From Fibrobacter sp. UBA4223 (GTDB lineage: Bacteria > Fibrobacterota > Fibrobacteria > Fibrobacterales > Fibrobacteraceae), in NCBI GenBank assembly GCA_002382975.1, contig DFTB01000006.1, forward strand, positions 248,001 through 312,000: a stretch of DNA of 64,000 nt, read 5' to 3'. Shown in pieces: positions 46,497-55,538 of the stretch. The notes below the pieces were generated by a model. That model worked only from the letters and a program-made list of their open reading frames with translations. It had not been told where the DNA came from and did not search any database. The stretch's first letter is position 1. The number at the start of each line of letters is the position of its first letter. Position numbers and translations under genes: made by a program.

Positions 46497-49016
46497 GTGA
46501 AAAAGCCAGAATTACTGCTCCCCGTAGGAACCCGCGAAATGCTCACCGCCGCCATCAACAACGGCGCCGACGCTGTGTATTTTGGAGTGCCCCACTGGAA
46601 CGCCCGAGGCCGTACAGAAGATTTTACATTCGAAGATGTAGAAGAAATGGTCCTATATGCCCGTACACGGGGGGTGCGGACATTCCTGGCTATGAACGTA
46701 CTGGTCTTTGAGCGCGAAATTCGTGACCTTCCCGAATTTCTCGAACGGCTAATTTCACTCAAACCCGACGCCTTCATCATCCAGGACATCGGACTTGCAA
46801 GGCTTATCCGAGCCATAGCCCCAAATCAGGAAATTCACGCCAGCACGCAGATGACCCTATCCAGCGCCGAGGGAATCGGTCTTGCAAAATCCCTCGGATT
46901 CAACCGGGCTGTACTCGCCCGCGAGCTTTCGCTTAAGGAAATCGCATCCATCAAGGCCGCCACAGATCTGGAACTAGAGGTTTTTATTCACGGTGCCCTC
47001 TGCGTCAGTTACTCTGGGCAATGCCTTACTAGCGAAAACTTCGGAGGCCGGAGCGCCAACCGGGGACAATGCGCCCAGAGTTGCAGGCTTCCCTACCGCA
47101 TATTTGTAGACGGCAAGGAGTACCGGGATACTGATGCCAAATACCTGTTCAGCCCTCACGACCTGTGTGCGCTCCCGAAACTGAAAGAACTCGTAGAAAT
47201 CGGTGTAGATTCCCTCAAAGTTGAAGGCCGCCTAAAAAGTCCCGAATACGTAGCAGCAGTCTCCAAAGCCTACCGCAAGGCTCTAGACAACCAGCCCCTA
47301 CAAAACAAAGACAAAGAGCCCTTAGAAGTACTCTTTTCTCGCGGACTCAGAACCGGCTGGCTTGATGGAGACAACCATCAGGATCTTGTAGACGGGACCT
47401 TCAGTAACCACCACGGACAATTTCTCGGCCAAGTCGTTAAAGTTAGCGGGAACGGGATAAGGGTAGACCTTCATCCTGAGGCAAACCTTCCGCAGTTGGG
47501 CGATGGAATCCTCTTCGAAAACCCAAAGCAAGATATCGGCATAGGGGCACGACTCTTCGGCATAAAGCCCCCCGCAAAGGACGGAACGACTATCCTGACT
47601 TTTGGCAGGGACTTCGACACCCGCAAGATTACAGGCGGTATGAAATGTTACCGCAACGACTCCCCTACCCTAGAGCGTGATTTGCGGAAAACATTTACGG
47701 AGCGCGAATTTATGAAACGCACTCCCGTCAGTATGGTTCTTTCTGGAAAAATCGGAGGACTCCTCCGATTAGAATTGTATGACGACATGCATAACGTCGC
47801 TTTAGCAGAAAGCGAAAATATTCTGGAAGAATCCCGAACCCAAAACGACAACGCAAACAACTTAATTCGGGAGCTAGCCCAAAAGGAACTTTCGGCCCTA
47901 AGCGGTACGGCATACAGTCTTGGGAGTCTCAAAGTCGACATCGAGCGCGGAACTTTCGTTCCAGGAAAACTCCTGCGGACGCTCCGTCAGAAGGCGATAG
48001 AACTGCTCAACACAAAGCGCTGCGAATGGAAGGAATTGAATCCAAGTGCCAATGCTGGCCAGGCACTCCTCAACAGCGTAAAAGTTGCGAACGTCAAGAC
48101 AGGAAATGACAAGGAGATCCCCGCCTTCGCGGGGATGACAAATAGGCAAGCGCAACCCATTATCTCTGTACTAGTCCGTAATCCTGAACAGATTACCGCC
48201 CTACAAGGGCTTCCTATCCAGAACGTCATTATGGATTTTGACTGGGGTGTCAAATATGACGAGCCTCTTGAACAAATCCGGAAACTCGGATTCAAGGCAG
48301 GCATGGCCACGCTCCGCATACACAAGCCTGGAGAAAACCACTACCTCAAAAATATTCTTCGGCTCGCCCCAGACTTCGCCCTGGTACGAAACCTCGGCGC
48401 ACTTGCCATATTGCGCGAAAGCGGCATCCCGCTGGCAGGCGACTACAGTCTGAACGCCGCCAACAGCCTAAGTTACGACTGGCTGCTGTCTCAAGGCCTA
48501 CAAACGTTGCACCCATCTTGGGACCTAAACAGCACCCAACTCTTTGACCTTCTAGAAAGCATAGATGCAAGCAAGTTGGAACTGACACTTCACCAGTACA
48601 TGCCCGCTTTTCACTCAGAATACTGCGCATTTGCGCGTGCACTCACTACTGGCAGGCGTTTCCCCGAATGCAGAAAGATATGCACCCAGCATAAAGTGGA
48701 AATTCTAGACCATAAGGGCGAACGTCATTTCTTGCAAAGCGACGCTGAATGCAGAAACACCCTATTTGTCGGAAAACCTCAATCTGCGTTAAAGCTCTTG
48801 CCCAATCTCAAAGCTGCGGGAGTCCACCATTTCCGTATAGAGATGCTCCAAGAAAGTGCGGAGATCGTCCGGCAGAAAGTGTCCATCTACACCCAGGCCA
48901 TCCTCGGAAAAATGTCCATCGAAGATGCCATCCGGCAGGCCGGAGTACAAGAAAAATACGGCCTCTCCGATGGCCAGCTTTTCAACGAGACCATCTGGGA
49001 AGACCGGAAAAAGTAA
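46497..49016 (+). CDS. Peptidase U32-family protein (RlhA/YhbU-like)
   Basis: 839 residues, GTG start. N-terminal U32 domain: LLLPVGTREMLTAAINNGADAVYFG, HASTQMTLSS, and EVFIHGALCVSYSGQCLTS, close to the U32 signature; SCRLPYRI and DSLKVEGRLKSPEYVA follow. The extended C-terminal part is like the DUF3656 collagenase-type proteins. E. coli RlhA, of this family, hydroxylates 23S rRNA C2501, so an RNA-modifying role is more likely than proteolysis (inference). Around residues 541-547 a REP-like hairpin is translated in frame as IPAFAGMT, between the two main domains. Confidence 0.85.
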   Translation: MKKPELLLPVGTREMLTAAINNGADAVYFGVPHWNARGRTEDFTFEDVEEMVLYARTRGVRTFLAMNVLVFEREIRDLPEFLERLISLKPDAFIIQDIGLARLIRAIAPNQEIHASTQMTLSSAEGIGLAKSLGFNRAVLARELSLKEIASIKAATDLELEVFIHGALCVSYSGQCLTSENFGGRSANRGQCAQSCRLPYRIFVDGKEYRDTDAKYLFSPHDLCALPKLKELVEIGVDSLKVEGRLKSPEYVAAVSKAYRKALDNQPLQNKDKEPLEVLFSRGLRTGWLDGDNHQDLVDGTFSNHHGQFLGQVVKVSGNGIRVDLHPEANLPQLGDGILFENPKQDIGIGARLFGIKPPAKDGTTILTFGRDFDTRKITGGMKCYRNDSPTLERDLRKTFTEREFMKRTPVSMVLSGKIGGLLRLELYDDMHNVALAESENILEESRTQNDNANNLIRELAQKELSALSGTAYSLGSLKVDIERGTFVPGKLLRTLRQKAIELLNTKRCEWKELNPSANAGQALLNSVKVANVKTGNDKEIPAFAGMTNRQAQPIISVLVRNPEQITALQGLPIQNVIMDFDWGVKYDEPLEQIRKLGFKAGMATLRIHKPGENHYLKNILRLAPDFALVRNLGALAILRESGIPLAGDYSLNAANSLSYDWLLSQGLQTLHPSWDLNSTQLFDLLESIDASKLELTLHQYMPAFHSEYCAFARALTTGRRFPECRKICTQHKVEILDHKGERHFLQSDAECRNTLFVGKPQSALKLLPNLKAAGVHHFRIEMLQESAEIVRQKVSIYTQAILGKMSIEDAIRQAGVQEKYGLSDGQLFNETIWEDRKK
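48117..48136. repeat. REP-like hairpin inside the U32 gene
   Basis: ATCCCCGC (48117-48124) and GCGGGGAT (48129-48136) are perfect 8-bp arms around CTTC, followed by GACA. It is in frame and adds the peptide PAFAGMT. Confidence 0.8.
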
Positions 49017-49038
49017 CTTGCTTTGCTAACGCTTCGCA

Positions 49039-50379
49039 CTAGCGTCTGCGTTCAGCCATCTCTTTCTTCAAGATGTTCATGACGGCGCCGAGGTCTGCCG
49101 GGGCCTTGAACACGGGGTTCGCGAACTTGGAGGCTATGTTCTCGAGTTTCTTTTCATGGTAGCCGACCTTGAATTCGGTGAACTTGAGGCCGTGTGCCGT
49201 GCTGATGACGACCACGCTCTCTTCCTTGTCAATCTTACCTGCGGCCACGAGCTTCTCGAGGGCGCCGAGGGCCACACCCGTGTGCGGGCAGCAGTAGAGA
49301 CCGATGCGGTCACCGCGGTGGGCGGCGTTCGCCAGTTCTTCTTCGGTAACGCTCACGACCATGCCGTTCGTCTTTTGGATGGCGCGGACTGCCTTCGGGT
49401 AGCTGACCGGGTTGCCGATCTGGATGGCAGATGCGAGAGTCTTCTTCGCCTGCATGGGGACGAGCTTGTCAAAGCCGCGTTCGTAGGCCTGGTAGAACGG
49501 GTTGGCGTTCTCGGCCTGGGCGACGATGATGCGCGGGATACGGTCGATGAGGCCCATAGCCTTGCAGTCTTCGAAACCCTTGGCGAGTGCGCTCACGTTG
49601 CCCAGGTTTCCGCCCGGGATAATCACGGTGTCGGGAACCTTCCAGCCCATTTCCTGGCAGATTTCCGGAGAAATCGTCTTCTGGCCTTCCACGCGGAGGC
49701 TGTTCATGGAATTCGCGAGGTAGATGCGGTTGTCGGCGGTGACCTGCTGCACAATCTTCATGCAGCCGTCGAAGTCGGTATCTAAGGCAAGCACGATGCT
49801 GCCGTTAGAAATCGGCTGGATCAGCTGGGCGACGCTCGTCTTGCCGGCGGGGAGGAACACGATGCTCGGGATGCCGGCCTTCGCGCAGTAGGCGCTCAAG
49901 GCTGCGGAGGTGTCGCCGGTAGAGGCGCAGGCCACGGCGTCGATTTCGTGAATACCCTTCTTGATGATGTGGTTCACCTGGCTCACGAGAACCGTCATGC
50001 CGAGGTCCTTGAAGCTGCCCGTGTGGGAGTTGCCGCAAAGCTTGACCTTCAGACTCTTGATGCCCATTTCCCTGGCCAGCGGCGCTGCGTCAAAGAGCGG
50101 GCTCCAGCCTTCGCGCATCGTGACGATGTCTTCGAGGGGCATGTCGGGAAGCACCATTTCGCGCTTGCTCCAGATGCCGCTCATGTCGGCCGGTTCAAAA
50201 CTCATGCGACGTTCGGCGAAGAGCTTCTTCCATTCGTCGGGGCTCTTGCTGGCAAGGGCGCCGCGGTCGTGCTCGACTTCGAGCAGGCTTCCGTCCACCT
50301 TGCTGCGGTAAATGACGTCGGTCAGCGGGTAGGTATCGTCCCCGTTGATGTTCCTGAAATGCGCGTTGAATTGGGCCAT
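49039..50379 (-). CDS. thrC: Threonine synthase
   Basis: Converts O-phosphohomoserine to threonine with PLP. 446 residues. PLP lysine is Lys124 in GNSHTGSFKDLGM; the phosphate-binding loop VIIPGGNLGNVSA and CASTGDTSAALSAY are intact. It follows the terminator of the fibro-slime gene on the same strand and so should have its own promoter. Confidence 0.93.
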   Translation of the reverse strand: MAQFNAHFRNINGDDTYPLTDVIYRSKVDGSLLEVEHDRGALASKSPDEWKKLFAERRMSFEPADMSGIWSKREMVLPDMPLEDIVTMREGWSPLFDAAPLAREMGIKSLKVKLCGNSHTGSFKDLGMTVLVSQVNHIIKKGIHEIDAVACASTGDTSAALSAYCAKAGIPSIVFLPAGKTSVAQLIQPISNGSIVLALDTDFDGCMKIVQQVTADNRIYLANSMNSLRVEGQKTISPEICQEMGWKVPDTVIIPGGNLGNVSALAKGFEDCKAMGLIDRIPRIIVAQAENANPFYQAYERGFDKLVPMQAKKTLASAIQIGNPVSYPKAVRAIQKTNGMVVSVTEEELANAAHRGDRIGLYCCPHTGVALGALEKLVAAGKIDKEESVVVISTAHGLKFTEFKVGYHEKKLENIASKFANPVFKAPADLGAVMNILKKEMAERRR

Positions 50380-50432
50380 AATGTCCTCTTGTATTTTCGG
50401 GCGTAAATATAGAAATTGGTTGGCGGCGCATA

Positions 50433-50462
50433 CAAAAAAGGCTCCGCGATGCGGAGCCTTTC
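50433..50462 (-). terminator. Rho-independent terminator of the fibro-slime gene
   Basis: AAGGCTCCGC / GCGGAGCCTT perfect 10-bp stem around GAT, with a T run on the reverse strand and A/T tracts on both sides. It lies 18 bp past the stop and before thrC. Confidence 0.9.
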
Positions 50463-50479
50463 AAAAGAATTCTATAGAA

Positions 50480-53065
50480 TTACTTCTTTACCCTGTGGTA
50501 ACCGCGAGTAGAGGTTTCCGACGTACGGGTATAAATGAATTCCACTTCGGTAGGTTCACCGGCCTGGATAGCGCAGTACTTACCGTCGATACGGACAACT
50601 GTCACCTGGTAGATGTAGGGGCCAGTAGCAAGTTTACGACCGTTCTGGGCCACAGGATACATCTTCATGGCTACAAGCATTGCACCGGCACCATGTATCT
50701 CATTGGTTTCAGAGCAGTTATCGTAGGTCGTCCCAGCAGCATCCAGAGCCTTGTTGAATTCATCAACCCCCATCTCCTGGCTGTACTGGCTCACGAAATG
50801 ACCCATATGGTCAAATACGCGAACGTTCACACGGAACGGCTGCATCACAAGGAAGTTGAAGGTCACGCAAGGATCAATTTCGCCGGCAGCATGAGTACAC
50901 AGGCCTTCCGGAGAGTTCTTGCCAGCGTAAGTAGCATAGGAACCGAGGCTCGGATCATCCACAAACTTTTTCTGCAAATCAGCACTAATGCTATTGGGGT
51001 CAGCGCCGTTCACCATGTCCGGCGTAATGGGAATCATCTTCAATTCGCCCGTAGCATTGTTCGGGAGTCCGTCGCTGCCAGCAAGGCTCGTGAGCTTCTG
51101 AGACTGAGCTGTAAAGTCCGGACGGTTGATGGCCTTATCCTGCTGGACAACAGCTTCTTCGTACTTGACCGTCAGCATGACCTTAGCCCATTCGTCGGGG
51201 AAGCCTTCCACCTTCTTACCCGAAGCAGACACAATTTCGATAGCATGGGTATTCCAATATTCGTACACCATATTATCGGAGCCTTCAATGCCCATATAGT
51301 TGAAAGCCAAACCATCACCATTACGGATGTTACCAACAATGTTACCTTGTTCATCAACTAGCACTCCATCAAACTCGTAAGAAACATCATCACCTTCACC
51401 CTGGGTTTCCTTGACTCCAGTAAGAAGCACACCGAAAATCTGTTCCTGTCCATTCACCACGCGGCGAACCAGCATAGAGTAACTTGTCGTAGCAGGGTCA
51501 ACCTTTCCTCCTACCTGAGCACCGGCATTGGCAGCAGCCTGCTGTTGCAAGGCGGCCATCGTATTGGCGTCAAGCTTCGTGTTCATGGTAACGGTGATTG
51601 CAGACTGGCCATTTTCGATTGTGGCGAGAGCTTCGGTAATGGTGGGCTGGCCATACTTAGAAGGAGCCAGTTCAGAAAGGGAGGTACGAATCAGCATGTT
51701 GGAACCGTCGGTCTGACGGTCTGCATAGAAGAAGTGCAGATGGTGCCAAGAACCTTCACCCCAACCGGTCGCATCGCTTGCGCCAGTGCAATTTGTATAG
51801 TCAGCCAAAGGTTCGCCAGCATGGCAACCGTGATTGTTCTGGGCCAGGGTCTGGATGTTCACAGCACCGGGTGCTGCCAAGTGGTTACCGCCGAGGTCCA
51901 CCACCAGCACACCATCCACAAAGATCCACATGTCGTCGTCACCCACAAATTCAAAAACTTCGCCACCATTGGCCTGGTTCTGAGCCCTGTACTTGAACTT
52001 GGCATAACCCATCATAGTAAAGGCATAGTTACGCAAGAACTGGTTTGCACCTACAGCCTGAGCTGCCGTGGGAGACTTAGGACCACCGTTGGCTTTCCAG
52101 GCAGAGCACTCAGCAGCACCCTTCTGGTCCTTTGCGTACTGGTAGTTGTACGGCGGGCAGAAGATGGCCAAAGACTGCGGGCCCCACTGAGCACACGTGG
52201 GGTTAATCGGGGTGTTGTTTTCACCCTTGACCTGCACCTGAGGATTGCAAGCAGGGGCACCAGAGTAAATACCGTTAACCACAGAATCCAACGGCGCATA
52301 ACCACCATTATTGTAGTTGTAATTCACCTGGTAAAGGTTCTTCTGACCTTCTACAGCAGGCAAATCCAGGGTCTTGTTGATACGGAAGTTCACGCCGTCC
52401 ACATCCTCATACCATTCATTAAATCGGCTATTGTCGCACAAATCAGCAGCTTTCTGGATATGCACCCCATCGTACATGTCGTATTCGCCATTAGACTTTT
52501 TAGCATCAAACGTCAGGTAAGACTGGACCATTCCAGGGGTGTAGTAGACCTTGTTTGCCCAAGCACCCTTTGCACAACTTGCAGTCTTGATAGATTCGCG
52601 AGTGGAGTTTGCGTTCGTGTAGTTACGGCTCTGACCATCAGCACACAGGCCGTATTCAAGAGTAGGGCCTGTACTAACCACATTAGCCAAATACGGAGGC
52701 AGGGCCGGGTTCGGGGCCATAGGATTGCCATCAACACCAATCATTGCGCCGGCTCTAGTGCGTTCATTACCGCAAGACATGTGAAGAGCACCCCTATCAA
52801 ACCAAGCCTGATCGTAACCTACACAGCCAAGAGTGGGGGCTTCAGCAAGCATTTTGTAGGCGCACTGTCCAGCACAATAACCCGTGGCATCATAAACCGG
52901 TTGACCGCTACCATTATTACCGAAGCTAGCATACTCTTCTGAGAAGTTCTCGAAGTCCGGATGATCCACGCTAAAATCGCGGACCACGATGTCCAGTTGG
53001 GCGTCTGCAGCAAAAGCGGAACCCGCAAAGCAAGCGCAGGCAGCAATCCAATTCATTGTTTTCAT
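50480..53065 (-). CDS. Fibro-slime domain surface protein
   Basis: 861 residues from ATG 53065 (MKTMNWIAACACFAGSAFA signal peptide); the longer open frame to 53197 lacks a signal at its N-terminus. A fibro-slime (PA14-like) region runs from DIVVRDFSVDHPDFENF (about 30) to FEFVGDDDMWIFVDGVLVVDLGGNHL and GSWHHLHFFYADR (about 360-460). The C-terminal half is beta-rich and ends basic (STRGYHRVKK). Fibro-slime proteins in Fibrobacter are linked to adhesion to cellulose; that role is inferred. It has many Cys, suggesting disulfides. Single-gene unit with a terminator. Confidence 0.85.
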   Translation of the reverse strand: MKTMNWIAACACFAGSAFAADAQLDIVVRDFSVDHPDFENFSEEYASFGNNGSGQPVYDATGYCAGQCAYKMLAEAPTLGCVGYDQAWFDRGALHMSCGNERTRAGAMIGVDGNPMAPNPALPPYLANVVSTGPTLEYGLCADGQSRNYTNANSTRESIKTASCAKGAWANKVYYTPGMVQSYLTFDAKKSNGEYDMYDGVHIQKAADLCDNSRFNEWYEDVDGVNFRINKTLDLPAVEGQKNLYQVNYNYNNGGYAPLDSVVNGIYSGAPACNPQVQVKGENNTPINPTCAQWGPQSLAIFCPPYNYQYAKDQKGAAECSAWKANGGPKSPTAAQAVGANQFLRNYAFTMMGYAKFKYRAQNQANGGEVFEFVGDDDMWIFVDGVLVVDLGGNHLAAPGAVNIQTLAQNNHGCHAGEPLADYTNCTGASDATGWGEGSWHHLHFFYADRQTDGSNMLIRTSLSELAPSKYGQPTITEALATIENGQSAITVTMNTKLDANTMAALQQQAAANAGAQVGGKVDPATTSYSMLVRRVVNGQEQIFGVLLTGVKETQGEGDDVSYEFDGVLVDEQGNIVGNIRNGDGLAFNYMGIEGSDNMVYEYWNTHAIEIVSASGKKVEGFPDEWAKVMLTVKYEEAVVQQDKAINRPDFTAQSQKLTSLAGSDGLPNNATGELKMIPITPDMVNGADPNSISADLQKKFVDDPSLGSYATYAGKNSPEGLCTHAAGEIDPCVTFNFLVMQPFRVNVRVFDHMGHFVSQYSQEMGVDEFNKALDAAGTTYDNCSETNEIHGAGAMLVAMKMYPVAQNGRKLATGPYIYQVTVVRIDGKYCAIQAGEPTEVEFIYTRTSETSTRGYHRVKK

Positions 53066-53079
53066 ATAACTCAATCTCC

Positions 53080-53096
53080 ACCTATATACAATAGGT
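53080..53096. promoter_or_regulatory. Inverted repeat upstream of the fibro-slime gene
   Basis: Perfect ACCTAT-ATACA-ATAGGT, 15 bp before the start codon and near a possible promoter on the reverse strand (TTTACA, 16 bp, TATTGT). Candidate operator. Confidence 0.4.
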
Positions 53097-53259
53097 ACAA
53101 TATGACCTGTGTAAATATAATCCATAATAAGCCTACATGTTAGTCCTTTTCGCGATTTTTTATCCAAAATGGGCGTATTGCACTTTTTTCGTGACACAAA
53201 ACAATTGGTTTTTACGGCATTTTGTTAAAAAGTGTTTACATTTTCCTATAATTTTCCAT

Positions 53260-53877
53260 ATGAACTGGACCGTAATCGTAACCCTACTCTTCGTACTCCT
53301 TTTCATCCGTATTTTCTGGGCACATGTAAAGGCCAACAACGCTCAAACGGAAGCATTCAAGAACCTTCCCCCAAAGGACAAGCTGGCCGTATTGAAGGAG
53401 TGTCTCTTGAACAACCCTACAGAAGGAAACCTTCAAAATCTGGCAAACTTTCTCAAAGAAACCGGGTCAGACTTAGACGTCCAGTCCTATAAGCCCATGA
53501 TGGAGCGGCAACTGGCACTGGCAGACAAAAAGGAGAGCCTCGCTGAATGGGACAAGCTTTATATGGAACAATGCGCCTGGGTAGACCAGATTCGCCCGTT
53601 GGAGTTCGTCGAGGCTGAATCCGTCAAAAACTCAGGCGATACAGAAACCTATATCGTCCGCAGCCTGGAGGGCATTTCCAGGCTATATTCCGACCAGGCC
53701 ATCGAAAGCGCATTGAAGCAACTCGAGCCGGACTACCCTAAGGCGGAAAAACTTCTGTTAAGTTATACACAACTTGTAGAAGCTTGCACTGAAAGCGGAG
53801 CCGACGACAAGTCCCTGGAAGCCCTCCGCAAGAAAAGGGACGCCTGGGTCGAGGATTTGCTGACGGTGGAAAAGTAA
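53260..53877 (+). CDS. Hypothetical single-pass membrane protein
   Basis: 205 residues, not recognised. One N-terminal helix (TVIVTLLFVLLFIRIFWAHV), then a soluble helical domain, acidic, with TPR/HEAT-like helical pairs (DKLAVLKECLLNNPTEGNLQNLANFL). ATG 53260 is chosen because the TM helix then starts at once; the extra 41 codons upstream are AT-rich and unconvincing. No Shine-Dalgarno is visible, and TATAAT at 53247-53252 would place transcription start at the ATG. Divergent from the fibro-slime gene. Confidence 0.7.
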   Translation: MNWTVIVTLLFVLLFIRIFWAHVKANNAQTEAFKNLPPKDKLAVLKECLLNNPTEGNLQNLANFLKETGSDLDVQSYKPMMERQLALADKKESLAEWDKLYMEQCAWVDQIRPLEFVEAESVKNSGDTETYIVRSLEGISRLYSDQAIESALKQLEPDYPKAEKLLLSYTQLVEACTESGADDKSLEALRKKRDAWVEDLLTVEK

Positions 53878-53895
53878 ACCCACGCCAAACAAAAG

Positions 53896-53915
53896 ACCCT
53901 CGCCTTCGCGAGGGT
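53896..53915. repeat. REP-like hairpin
   Basis: ACCCTCGC (53896-53903) / GCGAGGGT (53908-53915) with CTTC loop, then GACGA. Between two convergent genes; may act as a bidirectional transcript end. Confidence 0.7.
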
Positions 53916-53944
53916 GACGAATTAAACCATTTCTTTACTTACCA

Positions 53945-54823
53945 CTAAAACCAACGCCAGGTGATTCCGAACAGGACCATGTTCTTGTACTGGACATCCA
54001 CGTCTTGGTCCTTGTCGTACACCATGTCGTAGCCCACTTGGAGCTCGATAAGCGGGGCGATAGTCACGGCCAGAAGGTTTTCCCACTTGGCATCAATTTC
54101 GTCCTTGCCCTTGAAGTTGGTAAAGGTCCACAAGCGAGTCTTGAAGCTCACAATGTCGGAAAGAGCGTACTTGAACTCGGTAATGGTTTCCATACCGGGT
54201 TCATCCTTCACCTCTTCGATTTCGTCTTCGGTATCCGGATCGTCGGCATAGCCGTAACCATGAGAAATGGTCATACGGTTAGCAAAAGCCACTCGCTGGC
54301 TAAAGTTATCGTTGGGAATAAAGGCGATACCAACCATCTGGGTCAGGTAGGCAGGGTCCATAAAGCAGGAAACGGCCTTCTTAATTTCTTCACCCGTCTC
54401 CTCGTCTTCACTATAGTTATAACCCGGCATGAACTGGGTCTCGTAACGGGCGCCGAGATAGGGCTTGAACATCTCGGTCATGTTGAAGTCCAGGGTCGAT
54501 TCCCAGAAAATCTTGTCTACGGACTTGCGCTTACCCAAACCGTCAGTCCAAGTCTGCCCCAACTGGAGATCAATCAGATTCCGCCAGTTGGCCACAGACC
54601 ACTTACCCTGCACATCGGCGTAATAGGTCACCAACCAAGTGTACATGGAAGTTCCGTCTTCTTGCCAGTTGCTAAACTGCATACGGGTGTACTTGACTCC
54701 GGCCACCACGTCGGCGGTCCAGTTTTCGGGCAGGGCGCCTTCGAACATGCCTCCTTCGGCATGGGCGGTAGTTGCAGAAGCCAAAGCGGCTAGACCAAAC
54801 AAGATCAAAGATTTCAGTTTCAT
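53945..54823 (-). CDS. DUF3078-like outer-membrane protein
   Basis: 292 residues. Signal peptide (SLILFGLAALASATTAHA), then a beta-rich sequence with aromatic girdle-like strands, starting ENWTADVVAGVKYTRMQFSNW and ending in MVLFGITWRWF with a terminal Phe. Matches the DUF3078 pattern of FCB outer-membrane proteins; function unknown. GAGAGGA precedes ATG. Confidence 0.7.
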   Translation of the reverse strand: MKLKSLILFGLAALASATTAHAEGGMFEGALPENWTADVVAGVKYTRMQFSNWQEDGTSMYTWLVTYYADVQGKWSVANWRNLIDLQLGQTWTDGLGKRKSVDKIFWESTLDFNMTEMFKPYLGARYETQFMPGYNYSEDEETGEEIKKAVSCFMDPAYLTQMVGIAFIPNDNFSQRVAFANRMTISHGYGYADDPDTEDEIEEVKDEPGMETITEFKYALSDIVSFKTRLWTFTNFKGKDEIDAKWENLLAVTIAPLIELQVGYDMVYDKDQDVDVQYKNMVLFGITWRWF

Positions 54824-54895
54824 GGTATTTCCTCTCTATGTATAGAAAGATAGAACTTTTGCACTATTTTGCAACACCTTTACTATTATTAGAGT

Positions 54896-55423
54896 ATGCT
54901 TTATGGGAGTTCCATTCGGCGGATTGCATTTACGCTAATCCTACTCGCCGGACTTTCTTTCGGGGACATTTCAACCGAAAATGCCCCCCTGCGCGCTATG
55001 GCGGGCGCCTCTATCGGCAGGCAGGCCCCCGTCATGGCAACTCTCGGCCTCGGGTACCAGAGTGCCATTCTATATGTAGAAGGCATGGGAGTCCACAAGG
55101 GCGACAATGACTTCTGGTGCGGCCTGCGAGGTACTATCGCCTGGACATTTTTTAGGGATACGCCCTTCAACCTGGACTTGGGCGTTAGCGGTGGCTACGA
55201 ATACGCACGGGCCCCTAACGGGATGCACCAGGCTTTGAATGAGGCCAATGGAAAAACCTTCGTTTTCCCCTACAATTACAAGGAATCCCTAGACCTTGGC
55301 GTAGAAATCCGGGCACACCTCTATGGTTTTTATAGTCAGGTGGGCTACCCACTCTATCATTTCCGCAAACACGACGAACCTACCCTCACCTGGAGGATGG
55401 GTTACATGGTAAACTTGTTCTAA
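54896..55423 (+). CDS. Hypothetical exported beta-rich protein
   Basis: 175 residues with a signal peptide (RIAFTLILLAGLSFG) and beta strands ending in an aromatic residue (RMGYMVNLF), so perhaps a small outer-membrane barrel. Not recognised. No clear ribosome site; a possible promoter TTGCAC, 16 bp, TACTAT would put transcription start at or next to the ATG. Confidence 0.6.
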   Translation: MLYGSSIRRIAFTLILLAGLSFGDISTENAPLRAMAGASIGRQAPVMATLGLGYQSAILYVEGMGVHKGDNDFWCGLRGTIAWTFFRDTPFNLDLGVSGGYEYARAPNGMHQALNEANGKTFVFPYNYKESLDLGVEIRAHLYGFYSQVGYPLYHFRKHDEPTLTWRMGYMVNLF

Positions 55424-55538
55424 GTGAACGAACCGAGCGGTCATCTGTGAGTCACAAACGCTTCGTATTAACGAGGCGTGGTGACGAAAGCGAGGGCCAG
55501 CCCTGCACCTGATTACCGGATTCTAACCCGAGCGGTTA
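55424..55538. other. Intergenic region before the trpS end
   Basis: 115 bp between convergent genes. Contains CCGAGCGG twice (about 55432 and 55531) and a weak hairpin ACGCTTCGT/ACGAGGCGT. No tRNA or clear T-run terminator seen. It resembles a degraded repeat. Confidence 0.35.

Noticed and set aside
55424..55538. tRNA in the gap before trpS
   Set aside because: No cloverleaf or T-loop consensus could be formed on either strand.
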